Assembly: GCA_026874595.1 (NCBI GenBank)
Contig: CM049310.1
Location: 36,781,558-36,845,557, forward strand
DNA from: Sipunculus nudus
Taxonomy: Eukaryota; Annelida; Sipuncula; Golfingiida; Sipunculidae
Reading direction: 5' to 3'
DNA length: 64,000 bases
A program made the translations under genes and the position numbers. Position 1 is the stretch's first letter. Every line of letters starts with the position of its first letter. The notes beneath the pieces were generated by a model, which made no database searches, was not told the origin of the DNA, and saw nothing but the letters and a program-made list of their open reading frames with translations. Shown here piece after piece: positions 1 through 11,930 of this stretch.

Positions 1-720
1 TGCGATTAATATTGATCGTACGACAAATCTTAGTGACCGGCGACAAATCGTAGGACTTGTCGTAATGACCTGCGACTAGTCGTTCAACTGGTCGTGCCAT
101 CGATCGTTTGTATATATATTCCTGGGCCCGATATCAGCCCCAGTCATTCGTTCGCTAGATCCAGTACAGAACAGTGATATGATATATACATTGCCTTCCT
201 TTACTTCGCTGGCTTATTGTAGCCGAATTAGCATAAACTCGAGTCTACAGGGTGGCATCAGCTGATTCATACTGTCAATTTGAGGTATATACGGCTGACT
301 GAGCTTATCCAAGCAATTTTACAACGTTTGCCAAGCTGATAGCACGACCAGTCGTATGGTCCTGCCACAAGTATGGAGAGATCTTGGCAAGTCGCAATTC
401 TGATCACAAGGTCATAGGACCAGTGGTGCCACCAATCGCGAGGTGGCACAAGCAGTGGCACGACCAATCGTGCAACAAGTTGTGCGATGACCAAAGACTG
501 GTGGTACAACCTTCTTGCGAGCTCCTACGACCTCAAAATTTACGAATCAGTCACAACTGGATTTTGAACATGTTAAAAAATCACATATGACGATTTTTCA
601 CCCAGTGATCAACCACGACCTCCGCGATCGGTCGCGCGTCCTTGTAACGATTGTCCGGCGATTCCTCAAATTTTCAGTCGTGGAAAGGTCGTAACATAGC
701 TGGTCGTATCTCTAGTGTGA
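1..720. repeat. GTCG/CGAC-rich dispersed repeat
   Basis: This stretch carries many copies of GGTCGT, GACAAATCG and CGACCA-type words on both strands. It ends in a TAGTGTGACCGTGGCTTA motif. The high density of CGAC/GTCG in an otherwise AT-rich region resembles the MITE at 49.4-50.0 kb. It is probably a degenerate non-autonomous DNA transposon cut by the left window edge. The small open frames here are chance. Confidence 0.4.
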
Positions 721-839
721 CCGTGGCTTAAATTTAGGAGTACACAATTACAATTGCAGCAGTTCTTGAAATAGTAACAGTCATCATATTATATTTACAT
801 GCATGCATATAATATCGTCAAATTTTGCAGTCAGTCGCC

Positions 840-1375
840 AAACATGTGACGTACCATTTAATTGGTCAATTTTCAATTAGACCAGTAAGTGTATATTGAC
901 TTAAGGGGGAACTTGACGCTTTACTGGTGCCCTGTACTTATGACAACGCAGAATAAAAATTTCTTGTTGAATAATGTTTTTAGTGTGCGAGCTTTGTTCC
1001 CATGCATGAATACGTCAGCGCATCCATTATGAAACAAATTAATTACGATGAATAATAATTGCAGGATTAGTTTTTTATAAAATCTAAACCAATCACACAT
1101 ATTGACGTATTTAATATTGAATTTAAAAATAAAATATAATAAGAACAGTACTGCTGTAAACAAACAACTGGCGTTCGTTTTACTTGTCACGTGTCATTTT
1201 CGACAGCTGCAAATAGAATAAAAAAGTACATATATATCATCATTATATAATTAGTGACACTGATGGTGTAAATCAAAGAAGATATAATATTAAGTTTTTT
1301 CATCTCTCTCGAAATGTGCACTTACAATTTCATGTATAATACAACTTTAATATCGTATGTTTTGTACAAGTAGCT
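840..1375 (-). mobile_element. LINE 3' fragment, same family as 60.1-62.1 kb
   Basis: Blocks at 860-920 (CAATTTTCAATTAGACCAGT, GTGTATATTGAC, TTGACGCTTTAC) and 1260-1370 (GATGGTGTAAATCAAAGAAG, then a run including GTATAATACAACTTTAAT) match 60130-60170 and 60345-60640 in the same order. At 60 kb these blocks lie 3' of a minus-strand reverse transcriptase, so this is probably a 5'-truncated copy. No coding sequence is retained. Confidence 0.5.
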
Positions 1376-1379
1376 CATT

Positions 1380-3884
1380 GTACGCCGGACGTAGAAATAA
1401 TGTGGGGCCAACAGTGGAGAGGGTTAAGCTACTATGCTTCAGCAAGTAGTAAGAGTGCCGGTGTGATGATACTGATTTGAAATAAATCACAATATGTTTA
1501 CAAACAAAAAATTCAGGATTATTTGAAGATTGATGGAAGGTTTATCATCCTAAATTGTACAATTCAGGGAAAACCTATATTATTGGTGAACAATTATGCA
1601 TCGAACTTCGAAAATAATCATTTGATTTTCTTTGACAAAGCTACTTAATCTATTGATTCTTTGGATATCCCTGATTTAACTATTTTTATTTGAGGAGGTG
1701 ATTTTAACTGTTGTGTTTCAGTTAAAGACATGGATGATCCAAAAGCACCTTTAAAACACAGATCATGTGACCTGTGAAAACGTTATATGGAGGATTATGT
1801 ATTGTGTGATATATGGAGGATAAGATATCCTGAATCTAAAGTTTTACATGGAGATCTGTTAATCCACTTAGACAAAGACGTCTGGGTTATTTTTAATATC
1901 GAATCATGCCCAACCAATGGTTATAGATAATGATATCATACCGACAGTTGCAACTGACCACTCAGCTGTAAAACAAAGTATAGATTTTTTTAAAGATTAT
2001 CAACAAGGTCCTAGTTTCTGGCGTTGTAACTCCTCGCTGTTAGCTGATATTAATTATAAATATTCTTTCAAAAAAAAGAAATCAATAATTGGCGACAAGA
2101 GTGGTATCATGAAAATACAGATGAAGACGTGAGAAAATGATGGGAATATTTGAAATATAAAACGCGACAATTTACAATAGCTTATTCTAAACAAAACGCA
2201 CAAAAAGCATCGGAAAAATAAGATATTTAGAAAATACAATTAAAAATTTAGAATCTAGATTTGACACGGACATAAACAAAAATCTATATGCAGAATTAAA
2301 AATTGAGTTAGAAGAGTATTACAACAAGATTACCGGTGGAATAATTATTCGATCTCGGTGCCAATAATTCGAACATGGCGAAAAGAACTCTAAGTATATT
2401 TTAGGATTAGAAAGGAAAAACAAAAGAAAAAAAGTAGTATACAAAAACTGTTAACACAGGATAGGTAGATAAAGGACCAAATTGGTATTTTAAAAGAAAT
2501 TTTAAAAAATTTTCAGGAACGTTACTCCAGAAGGACTCATTAGCAAGACTGCAATGAATTTTATCATCGGTGCAGGTAAATAATTTAACAGTGGACGGAG
2601 CACAAGTGTTAAAAACTTGGTTTTCTGTAAACGAAGTACATTTAAGAACATGGCACTGAACAAAACACCAGTTAACGACGGCTTGCCACCTGAGTTTTAT
2701 ATTGCTTTCAGTGACTTAATAGGTAAAGATCTCACTAATTGTTTAAATACAAATTTACAAGAAGGTACTCTCACTACCAGCCAGAGTCGCACCGTCATAA
2801 CTTTAATTGAAAAACAAGGACGCGATATCCGAATTATAAAGTCTTGGCGTCTAATAAGCCTGTTAAATACAGATACAAAATTTATTAAAAAAAATACTGC
2901 AATAAATAAATGTAAAGCCATTTCTAATAAAACTCAGGAACAATTTGCCTATATCCAAGGTAGATATATTGGCGAGCCATACGTATTATAGCCGATATTT
3001 TTGAATACACGGCAGCTGAAAATATTCCAGGTTTATTATTTTGTGCAGACTACAAAGCTGCATTTGACTCCATTGATCACATTTTCATACTTGCCGTGTT
3101 AAAAGGATTAGGTTTTAAAGATAATTTCATTAACTGGGTTGTATTATAAATAATGGTTTCTCCTCGAGATATTTTAAGCTCAATAGGGAAACAAGGCAAG
3201 GGGGATCTTCTTGCTGCTTACATATATATATTATAGTCATGCAAGTCCTTTCTGCATTGATCAATTCTGATGAGAATATAAAAGGTATCAAAAATTATAA
3301 TATAGAAATAAAAATAGTCCTTTTTGCAGACAATTCTACGTTTTTTCTTTAGAACTGGGAATAATAAGATCGTCTAGAAATTCATTTAAAACATTATCTC
3401 GTTTCACATCTATCGCAGTGAACCATACTAAATCACAGGCTGCATGGATCGGGGTAAGTAGGAAGAATAAACATGTACCGAGTTGTAAATAATGGGTGGA
3501 TTTAAATAAATCATCATTAAAAATCTTAGGCATACATTTTACATATAATATATTACTTGGATTTAAATTAATTTTGACTCTATAATTGAGAATTTAAAAA
3601 ATAACCTTAATATATGGAAAATTAGATGTTTAACATTATACGGCAAGGCAACGATTATTAAGACGTTAGCATTGTCTCAAACATTGTATGTCTGTAATGT
3701 CTTAATACCTCCTACCTCATTCATTTCCGAGGTGCGGAAAGAGTTCTTAAATTTTTGTGGTCACAAGCACGGCAAAAATTCAGGTATAAAGACGGGGAAT
3801 TCAGTTACCATATGTTAAACTAAAAGTCAAAACCCAGTCAGTAATGTTGGTGTCAAACTGTTATCACCTGATAAATCTATATGG
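1380..3884 (+). mobile_element. L1/Tx1-like LINE ORF2 remnant
   Basis: A plus-strand endonuclease-reverse transcriptase frame is broken by many stops and frameshifts. The endonuclease part near 1690-1720 keeps the GGDFNC motif. The RT starts about 2640 with NKTPVNDGLPPEFY. It continues with ITLIEKQGRD, WRLISLLN, AYIQGRYIGE and, near 3030-3080, ADYKAAFDSIDH (motif A). LFADNSTFF at about 3320 is the catalytic loop with its second Asp lost. LGIHFTYN and GKATIIKTLALSQ follow. These words are characteristic of the Tx1 branch of L1. The 3' end is missing: the Gypsy LTR begins at 3885 within the reading direction. Confidence 0.8.
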
Positions 3885-4127
3885 TGTTACAGATGTCTGT
3901 GTGCGGGGATGTTCCAATAGTCGTTGACATTTGGTTCGTGTAGCACGCATAGTTCGTTGCCATGACAGCATCGCCCGGCCGAGCCGGGCCGGCCCACGTG
4001 TGAACCCTGATATGTAGAAACACAGCGATGTTGTTCTAGAAGTTTCCTGTAACGCGTGTTTACTGTGTGTTATGTATTGTTCTTTTGATTGTTCGGGAAA
4101 TGGAAAGTTCTCGGCTTCTAAGTCAGA
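3885..4127 (+). mobile_element. Truncated 5' LTR of the Gypsy element
   Basis: It begins TGTTACAGATG and matches the first part of the 3' LTR (7310-7545) almost throughout, for example TTCGTGTAGCACGCATAG, CATGACAGCATCGCC and GATTGTTCGGGAAATGGAAA. Identity stops after CTCGGCTT. The downstream half of the LTR (TATA, R, U5), the primer-binding site and all of gag-protease are absent, so a deletion joins U3 directly to sequence just upstream of integrase. Confidence 0.8.
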
Positions 4128-5710
4128 TTTTATTAGGGCATAAGAACTTCTTTACCCTTTAAGGGAATTCAGTAGCTGCTAGGCAATCATGTTGCATGTG
4201 AAAAAGTATAGCCTGTACCAATAGTGACAGAAAATCCTGAAAGAAGCACCGATCCTGAAAGTCCGGAAATTCCATGCTTGTTTCCTTCATGTGCTGTAAA
4301 AAGATCTATGGCCAAGAAAAACACACATGAGGATAATGGTCCAAATAATAACACTCTAGGAGTGACTAGTGACTCATCTAACGACTCGCCCGTACATGAT
4401 ACAGCATTTTCAAGGTCAGAACATCGCATAACAGCATAAGGACCCTGATATTTCATGTTTGTTTCCGAGGGCAGTTTCTAAAGATGAACTGTCGCAGAAC
4501 CCAGTTTGTTTCTATGTTAAAAACGGAGTGCTTATGCGTAAATGGCGACCATCTGATGTATGCGCTGATGATGAGTGGGCCATCAAACATCAAATAGTAA
4601 TACCCAAAAGCTTTCGCAATGAATTTCTAAGCATGGCACATGAGGCTCCTTTGGCTGGCCATTTAGGTATAAATAAAACTTATCAGAAAGTAAGTACACA
4701 CTTCTATTGGACTAACCTGAGGACTGACGTTGTGCAATATTGTAAATCATGCCACACATGCCAGATGGTAGGCAAGCCCAATCAGAATCTCCTAAAGCCC
4801 CGCTTAGGCCTATTACTGCTTTTGAACCATTTAGTAGGATTATTGTTGATTGTGTTGGACCATTGCCTAAAACAAAATCTGGACATGAATACTTGCTGAC
4901 AATTATGTGCGCATCTACCAGGTTCCCTGAGGCATAACCATTGCGCAATATTATTGCCAAAAGTGTTGTCAAAGCTCTGACCAAGTTTTTTACAACTTTT
5001 GGATTACCAAAATCCGTCCAGTCTGACCACGGGTCTAATTTTATGTCTGGCTTATTTCAGCAAGTTTTGCTTGAGCTAGGTATAAAACAGTACAGCTCTT
5101 CGCCATACCATCCTGAAAGTCAGGGCGCCCTCGAGCGTTTTCACCAGACATTAAAAAACATGATTAGGACTTATTGTTATGACACACAGAAAGACTGGGA
5201 TGAAGGAATCCACCTATTGCTGTTTGCTGTCAGAGAATCATTTCAAGAGTCCTGGGTTTCAGTCCCTTTGAACTAGTTTTTGGACACTCAGTTCGCGGTC
5301 CATTAAAACTGCTTAAAGAAAAACTCTTGTGTCGAAATCCTGTCCTCTTAGTTTATTGCAGCATGTCTCAGGCTTTCGCACAAAACTACACAATGCTTGT
5401 GAGATTGCAAAGTCAAAACTAAAAACTGCACAAAGTAAAATGAAAACAAATTATGACAAGCACACTGTAAGTAGGACGTTTGAGCCTGGTAAAAAGGTCC
5501 TTGCCTTACTATCCATCCCTGGCAGACCTCTGCAAACTAGGTATTTTGGTCCTTACATTGTTGACAAAGAAAGTCAGTAATTTATATTACATAATGTTTA
5601 CACCTGATAGGCGTAAGAATAAACAACTGTGCCAGGTTAACATGTTGAAACCATATTATGACAGAAAGAGCACCTCATATTTTGTACATAATGTTACTGC
5701 TGTTGTGTGA
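4128..5710 (+). pseudogene. Gypsy integrase (upstream of RT), decayed
   Basis: After about 330 bases of unassigned polyprotein linker, the zinc-binding HHCC region appears at 4640-4770 (HEAPLAGHLG, then CKSCHTC). The catalytic core follows at 4790-5280 with the DDE acids in VDCVGP, QSDHGSNF and GALERFHQ. The tail at 5580-5670 (TPDRRKNKQLCQVNMLKPYY) is a GPY/F-type C-terminus. The frame is broken by a shift near 4800, an in-frame TAA at 4936-4938, and further stops at about 5273 and 5578. Integrase lies before the reverse transcriptase, opposite to most Ty3/Gypsy elements. It is inactive as it stands. Confidence 0.85.
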
Positions 5711-7190
5711 AAACTGACCCTGACCCAGTAAAAGTAGATACTGATTGTAAGTGTGATGTAGACATTCAGTGTGGAACAGTACAACTAAAAATCTAACTGT
5801 CACACCTTACCGCACAACCACAACAAGACCCAAAGAACCTGTTGCGGAATTATGAACATTTGTTTAGTGACATTCCTACGCGAACTAACGTATTGTGCCC
5901 TGATGTCGATGTTGGCGAGGCAAGTGCAGTCAAGCAGCATCCTTATAGACTGAATCCAGAAAAGCAAAAGTATCTACAGGATGAGATTAATTATTTGGTG
6001 GACAGTAATATTATTGAACCTAGTAACAGTAACTGGAGTTCACCATGTATTCTTGTGCCAAAACCTGATGGAAGTTACCGTATGTGCACAGATTATAGGA
6101 AACTGAACTTTGTCACCAAGACTGACACTTTCCCGATTCCGAGGATCGACGATTGTATTGATAGAGTCGGTTGCTCCAGAATATGTTTCCAAGTTTGACT
6201 TGCTAAAATGATTCTGGCAAGCTCCGCTGACAGCACGAGCGAAAAAACTGTCCGTATTTGTGACGCCGCAAGGACTGTACCAGTATAAAGTTATGCCGTT
6301 TGGCATGAAGAACTCGCCAGCCACGTTCCAGCGCCTCATACATATGGTTGTCAAGGACATTCAGGGCTGCGACGCATATATTGATGACCTTATCGTGTAC
6401 AGCGACATCTGGGAGAAACATCTGCAAATTCTTCGCGACCTTTTCGAAAGACTCAGTGAAGCACGTCTGACCATCAACTTAGTAAAATCTGAGTTCTGTC
6501 ATGCACAAGTAACATTTTTGGGTCATATTGTAGGGCAGGGTCAGTTAAAACCTGTTTATGCTAAAATAAGTTGTATTTCTGCATTTCCTAGACAAAAGAA
6601 CAAAAAGCAAATAATTTGTTTTCTTGGTATGGTTGGATATTACAAAAAATTTTGTCCAAATTTTTCTGCTGTTGCTGAACCTTTGACTAATTAGTTAAAG
6701 AAGAAACAAAAGTTTGTATGGAATGTTCAGTGTGAAAATGCATTTCAGAATTAAAAGCAATTCTGCAAAGCTCACCAGTTTTGGTAGCTCTAGACTTTTC
6801 TGTATCTTTAAGTTAGCTGTAGATGCTAGTGATACTGCTGGTGCTGTGTTGTTACAAGAAGGCAATGATGGCATAGATCATCCATTTTGTTATTTTTTCA
6901 AGAAAGTTTAATGCAAACCAGAAAAACTACTCCACTATTGAATAAGAATGTGTGGCTTTGATTTTGGCATCGCAACATTTTGAAATTTATGTTACTTCAT
7001 CAGTCAAGCCAATCATCGTCTTCAGTGATCACAATCCCCTCACGTTCATGAACAAGTTGAAGTGTAAAAATCAAAGATTGTTGAGATGGAGTTTGATTTT
7101 ACAGGATTACAATCTTGAAATCAGACACATTAAAGGGAAAGACAATGTACTTGCTGTTTGCTTACCGAGATGTTTATGAAATGTTGTAAC
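5711..7190 (+). pseudogene. Gypsy reverse transcriptase-RNase H, decayed
   Basis: The RT runs from about 5842. It shows VKQHPYRLNPEKQ, IEPSNSNWSSPCILV, DGSYRMCTDYRKLN, the motif A region SKFDLLK, VMPFGMKNSPATFQRL and the catalytic YIDDLIVYSD at about 6377-6406. FLGHIVGQG and FLGMVGYYKKFCPNFS follow. RNase H follows at about 6800-7170 with LAVDASDTAGAVLLQ, FSDHNPL and LEIRHIKGKDN. Frames are broken near 6190, 6690, 6910 and 6945. This is the vertebrate/invertebrate Gmr1-type Ty3/Gypsy RT by sequence flavour. It ends shortly before the polypurine tract at 7298-7309. Confidence 0.87.
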
Positions 7191-7309
7191 AAGATGTTTG
7201 TGTAATGTTGTAAGTAAGATTATCTTGAGATATTGTAAAGATTTAGTGATTGTGATCACAAAAAGAAAGTTTTCCCAGAAAACTTTCTTTTTTCTTACAG
7301 GAGGGTGAG

Positions 7310-7848
7310 TGTTTCATATGACTGTGTGCAGGGAAGTTCCATATGTTGTTGACATTTGTTTCGTGTAGCACGCATAGCTCGTTGCCATGACAGCATCGCC
7401 TGGCCGAGCAGGGGCCGGCCCACGTGTGAACCCTGATATTTAGAAACACAGCGATGTTGTTCTAGATGTTTCCTGTACTGTGTGCTTACTGTGTATTATG
7501 TATTGTTCTTTAGATTGTTCGGGAAATGGAAATTGCTCGGCTTGAGATGAGAAGCTATAAATAGGGGCAGTGTTTTAGAGCCGAGAGAGAGAGGAGAGAA
7601 ATATTCCAGCGGACACAGAAGCGTCTCAGTGAGTTGTGGACCTCTTCCGATAAGTGCGGCAATTAGAGATTTTCTTCTTATTTGTGACGGATCTTATATA
7701 GTCTTAAGTTTGTTTTCGGGATTATAACAAGAACTTCACTTTTGGATTAAAACGGATTGATTTTGTGAATGAACTGGACTGTTATTCTCTGAAAAGTGAA
7801 TTGTTCATCTAGGTTGTACGTTATAAAGGACTGGTTGTTGCTGTTACA
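7310..7848 (+). mobile_element. 3' LTR of the Gypsy element
   Basis: It starts TGTTTCATATGACTG right after a purine tract (AGGAGGGTGAG) and ends TGTTACA. It contains a TATA-like GCTATAAATAGGGGC at about 7554-7568, followed by GTTTTAGAGCCGAGAGAG, the likely start of R. The length is 539 bp. It matches the truncated 5' LTR over its first 235 bases and the inverted and solo copies over most of its length. Confidence 0.82.
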
Positions 7849-8333
7849 GTAGTGGTATCCAGGTACTGTATCTCAAAGGCAAACAAATTCGAAGAAGATC
7901 TATAACTGCTGCAGTTATCGGAAAGGCCCACAAACTGACTCGCACTCTTCCGTGTATGCTGGAATATTTCTCTCTCCTCTCTTTCGGCTCTAAACACAGC
8001 CCCCTATTTATAATTTTTTATTCGGAAATTCTAGAAACTTCTATTTTCACGAACAATTTAATGAACCTAACAATACATAATACACACGCCCAAAGAACAT
8101 TACAAGACACGCTCCTACAGCGCGACCAGCCCTGAATATTCCAGATAAGCGCTGTGTCTTTACACGCCAGGGTTCACCCAGCACGGATTAAACCGACCGC
8201 TGGGTAGAGTTCACACGTGGGCCGCAACCGGCCAGGCGAGGTTGCTACAGCAACGAGCCACGCGTGCCACACGAACCAAATGTCAACAACACATGAAACA
8301 GCCCTGCGCACAATAAAACAGGCATCTGTAACA
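7842..8333 (-). mobile_element. Inverted LTR abutting the Gypsy 3' LTR
   Basis: Read on the minus strand from 8333, it begins TGTTACAGATGCCTG, carries the TATA-like TTATAAATAGGGGGC, and ends CTACTGTAACA. It is a diverged copy of the LTR at 7310-7848 in opposite orientation. The two share the palindromic terminal bases at 7842-7848, so they meet tail to tail. Confidence 0.8.
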
Positions 8334-8979
8334 GCGATGTGAAGAAGTTACATCTAGCCTAGCACCAATTTATCAGCATGTATTACATCATGCCACTAGA
8401 CATTTAGATATTAGGTAATCTATATCTGTGGTTAATATTGACAAGAATGTTTCTTAAAAGCTTTTAGAAAATAAGATTTATGATTCATCATAGCAGGCAA
8501 TGTATAATAATACATGTTCAGCTCTCTGTGGCTATATAAAGACGGCTGTACATGGATTATAAATAATAGGTATCCATACTTAACTTAATTCAAGAATTTG
8601 GCATCAGTAAGATGTATCTGTATCAAAATTTTGCATTCAGTATGCATCTGTAATAATTTTCATATATTTCTTATTTCCTTTTTTTATGAAAAGTCAGCTG
8701 AAAAGCATTCTGTATTAAGAAAATTTATTCCAAAGCTAGGGACCACTATTGTGTACAGATGGCAGCACTTGGTTCACCATTGGCAGATTGCCAAGATTTG
8801 CCAGTGCCTGGATGTTCGCCATTAGCAAAAATTATGTTAGCTCTATAAATAACTTTGGCAGTGCCAGGATTGGAAGAGGCCTATGTGCTGCAGTCTGACT
8901 ACTATAACAGCTTGGTGTTGTGTTTTCATGGTAAATTCATTGTATTATTTTAAACAAGTCAATGCAAGTCTGTTCAATT
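8334..8979. other. Non-coding interval
   Basis: This is AT-rich DNA between the inverted LTR and the tandem array. I see no coding signal or recognisable repeat boundary. A short open frame at 8598-8825 has no domain and is probably chance. Confidence 0.4.
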
Positions 8980-10080
8980 CAAAATTATTTCGAGTAGGGA
9001 CCTTGACATTTGTAAATGTTAAAATTTGGCACGTTCATCCATCTTGGAAAGTTTGCTCGTTAATCAGACAGGTGGTGCCACCTACCTTTGTTTTTGTAAA
9101 ATAAATAAATGCCCTTTTCTCCCGAACTAATCTAAGTATTGGCCTGAAATTGTGCATGACCATAGCTCTTGGACTCCTCTGTCATGTATCAAGACTGGGG
9201 GCGCCATCTGCAATCATTTTCCCGTAGCATCCATCCGTACATGTGCTTATGATGAAAATTGCTCATATCTCAGGAGTCGATCAAAGTATTGGTCTGAGAT
9301 TTGGCATGTTCATCGATCTTGGAAAGTGTTCTCGTAAACTAGCTAAAATGCGCCACTCACCTTTCCGTTTTATAGTATACTTAAATGCCAGTTTCTCAGG
9401 AGTGATTTCCAGTATTGGCATGATATTGTGCATATCCCTAGATCTTCGACTCCTCCCTCTTATACTCACGACTAGTGGTACTATCTACAATTGTTTTCCC
9501 GTGGCGTCTATTCGTACATATGTGCTTAGGGTGAAAACTGCTTATATCTCAGGAGTGGGTCAAGGTATTGGTCTGAAATTTGGCATGTTCATCCATCTTA
9601 GAAAGCTTTCTCGTATGACAGACAAGTGGCACCACTCTGGTGAAAATTGCCCCTATCTCTGGAGTGGGTCTAGGTATTTTTCTTAAATTTGGCATTTTCA
9701 TCCATCATGGAATGTTGTCACGTAAACCAGATAAGTGTAGGCCACCTATCTTCTGGTTTTTCGTAGAATAAATTAATGCCCTTTTCTCAGGAGTGATTTT
9801 GCAGTATGAGCTTGAAATTGTGCGAATCCTTCTTATACCTAAGACTGGTGGTGCCATCTGCAATCGTTTTCCCATGGCGTCTATTCGTACATGTGCTTTG
9901 GGTGAAAACTGCTTATATCTTAGGAGTGGGTCAAGGTATTGGTCTGACATGTTCATCCAACGTGGAAAGTTTTCTCACAAACCAGACAGGTGGCACCACT
10001 TACCTTTTTAATTTTTTTGTTGAATAAATTAATGCCCATTTTTCAGGAGTGATTTGCAGTATTGGCCTCAGGTGGTGCAA
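8980..10080. repeat. Tandem array, unit about 280 bp
   Basis: The landmark TTTGGCAYGTTCATCCATCTTGG recurs at about 9015, 9298, 9580, 9686 (one short unit) and 9945. Each copy is followed by AAGTTTTCTCGTAAACCAGACAGGTGG-like sequence, a GCCACC motif, an AATTAATGCCCTTTTCTCAGGAGTG-like block and CCATCTGCAATCRTTTTCCC. About four to five diverged units are present. Confidence 0.7.
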
Positions 10081-10589
10081 TTTACAATCATGGTTACGTG
10101 GCTGACATCCATTTCACTCTATTTCCCCTAACCACTCAATACATGCCCACTTCACCTGTACTACCTTGATTTCGGCGGATATACGTAGTTGCTTTTGACT
10201 ACCTGTATCTAGTTGTTTACTGCATCTGTGCACATAGCCGAAGGGTGGTTTGAAACCTGAAATTGTTTATGTCCATACATCTTTATTGGCTTTTTCCTAA
10301 GTGGTCGTGCCACTTACATTCATGTTTGTGTTCAGTGTACCTATGCCAGTATTTCAGCAGTGATGTTTGTGTAATCGGTGCATGCACACAGGTTCAAAAT
10401 GTGCAGTCACACATACTTGAATAGTAATGGTCCAGTATAGAAGCATTATACCTGATGTTTATCCCATTGCACAGGTTTGCATTAGGCCTGTAGGTCTTGT
10501 TAACTGGCCTTATCATTGCTTTCCCTACTTTTATTTCACTGACGTTTACTTTTGTTGGTTTTGTTTTGTTCCAACAAACAGAATTTAAG

Positions 10590-11930
10590 TTTTGGTGTCG
10601 TTACTTTTTAGTTGAAGGGTCAGTATCCAAGCTCTGACATCTGAAATAAATTTCTCAAGGTTTCTGATGGCATCCATTTCCGTTCTTTTACATCCTGGTT
10701 GGTACGCTAAGTAAAGTTGGTGATCATAACATATCCCGCTATGAGTAGCGAGTGTTTCTCCATCATGTTTTAGAGGGAGCTACGATAGTTCAGAATATCA
10801 CAGAATAACAGTGTGATCTGCATAAAGTTTTACCAGTAGTTTCATCCAAATATTGCTGTTACACCCATATTGAAGTAAGTAATATTCTTTACCATTAACG
10901 AATATTTAAAATAACAGAGGTGACACATTTTCCTCTTGTTTTAAGCCAGTTTTAACGTGTCCTTTTGCATAGATATTTATCTTAATATTTCTATACATGT
11001 TAACTGTTAAATGCAAACTTTGCCTTTGATACAAGTCTTGTTTAAACAGTATCGAATGCTTTGCGGAGGTCAATCAATGCACAGGAAAGAGAATTTCTGT
11101 TGCCTAAAAACAAATCTGGGACATTATTCAAAAATTATATTATATATGTATAATATTATATATATCATATTTTATTATAGTAAAGTATAGTATATTATAG
11201 TACTTTCTAAACCCAGATTGATTTCCTTCTTTAAATCTGTATATCTAGTCCGTGTCTCATTGAGAACACTGGTAAAGCTTACCCATATAGCTGTTTAAAA
11301 TTATGCCCCTGTAATCGTCACAACCATTTAGGTGTTGGCGACAATTAGAGCACCTGGTTTTCAAGTAAGAGGTTAAGTATTGGCACGTTTCTATCGTGAT
11401 GCAAATATTCTATTCTGCACAAAGAGATTATTTCTGACCTTTAGAGAATTTTAATATATACATCCATATATGTAGGCATATTTACTGTCCTTATTGCAAT
11501 CCTCTAAGTAGGCAGGTCTAGACCGCGAGTATTAGACTCATCGGCTGGTCAGATTGACCATGACATTGGGCTTTGCCTATCTTAAAACGGGTGTCGGGCG
11601 CCTGGGGTGTTTTAGGGGGGGGGGGGGGTACACAACGAATATATGGACTTGGTGCATGTCGGCCGTGTCGAAGTATAGAAGTTTCTTGGATGACGTCGGG
11701 TCGTTGTTAGCCCTTCCCTAATACTTGGTGTATCAGGTTGACATCATTCTATCACATCTGTAGATTGTAAGTATCCTACCACACCGAATCTCGCGACCAG
11801 CCAACACGCACACCGGTATAGACACATCGGCACGCCACAGGTTCTTATCTCCACAGGTTTTAATTATATAGCCTGCCATCTCCGCTGCATTAATCACCTG
11901 ACCATCAACGACCAATGTCAGGATGGACCA
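10590..11930 (-). mobile_element. Jockey/CR1-type LINE RT remnant
   Basis: On the minus strand, motif A reads ALIDLRKAFDT near 11080-11045. Motif B reads ENVSPLLF near 10940-10910 followed by FVNGKEYYLLQYGCN. The catalytic loop reads YADHTVIL near 10825-10800 (second Asp changed to His). Stops interrupt the frame. The region matches 60.69-62.1 kb, including GAATGCTTTG, AACAGAGGTGACACATTTTC and GTGCATGTCGGCCGTGT blocks. A poly-G run lies at about 11617. Confidence 0.7.

Noticed and set aside
6040-6427. Minus-strand frames opposite the Gypsy RT
   Set aside because: They mirror the conserved RT coding sequence on the plus strand.
8980-10080. Regular repeats considered as a CRISPR-like array
   Set aside because: The units are about 280 bp, diverged along their whole length and without unique spacers. 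This is eukaryotic tandem DNA.
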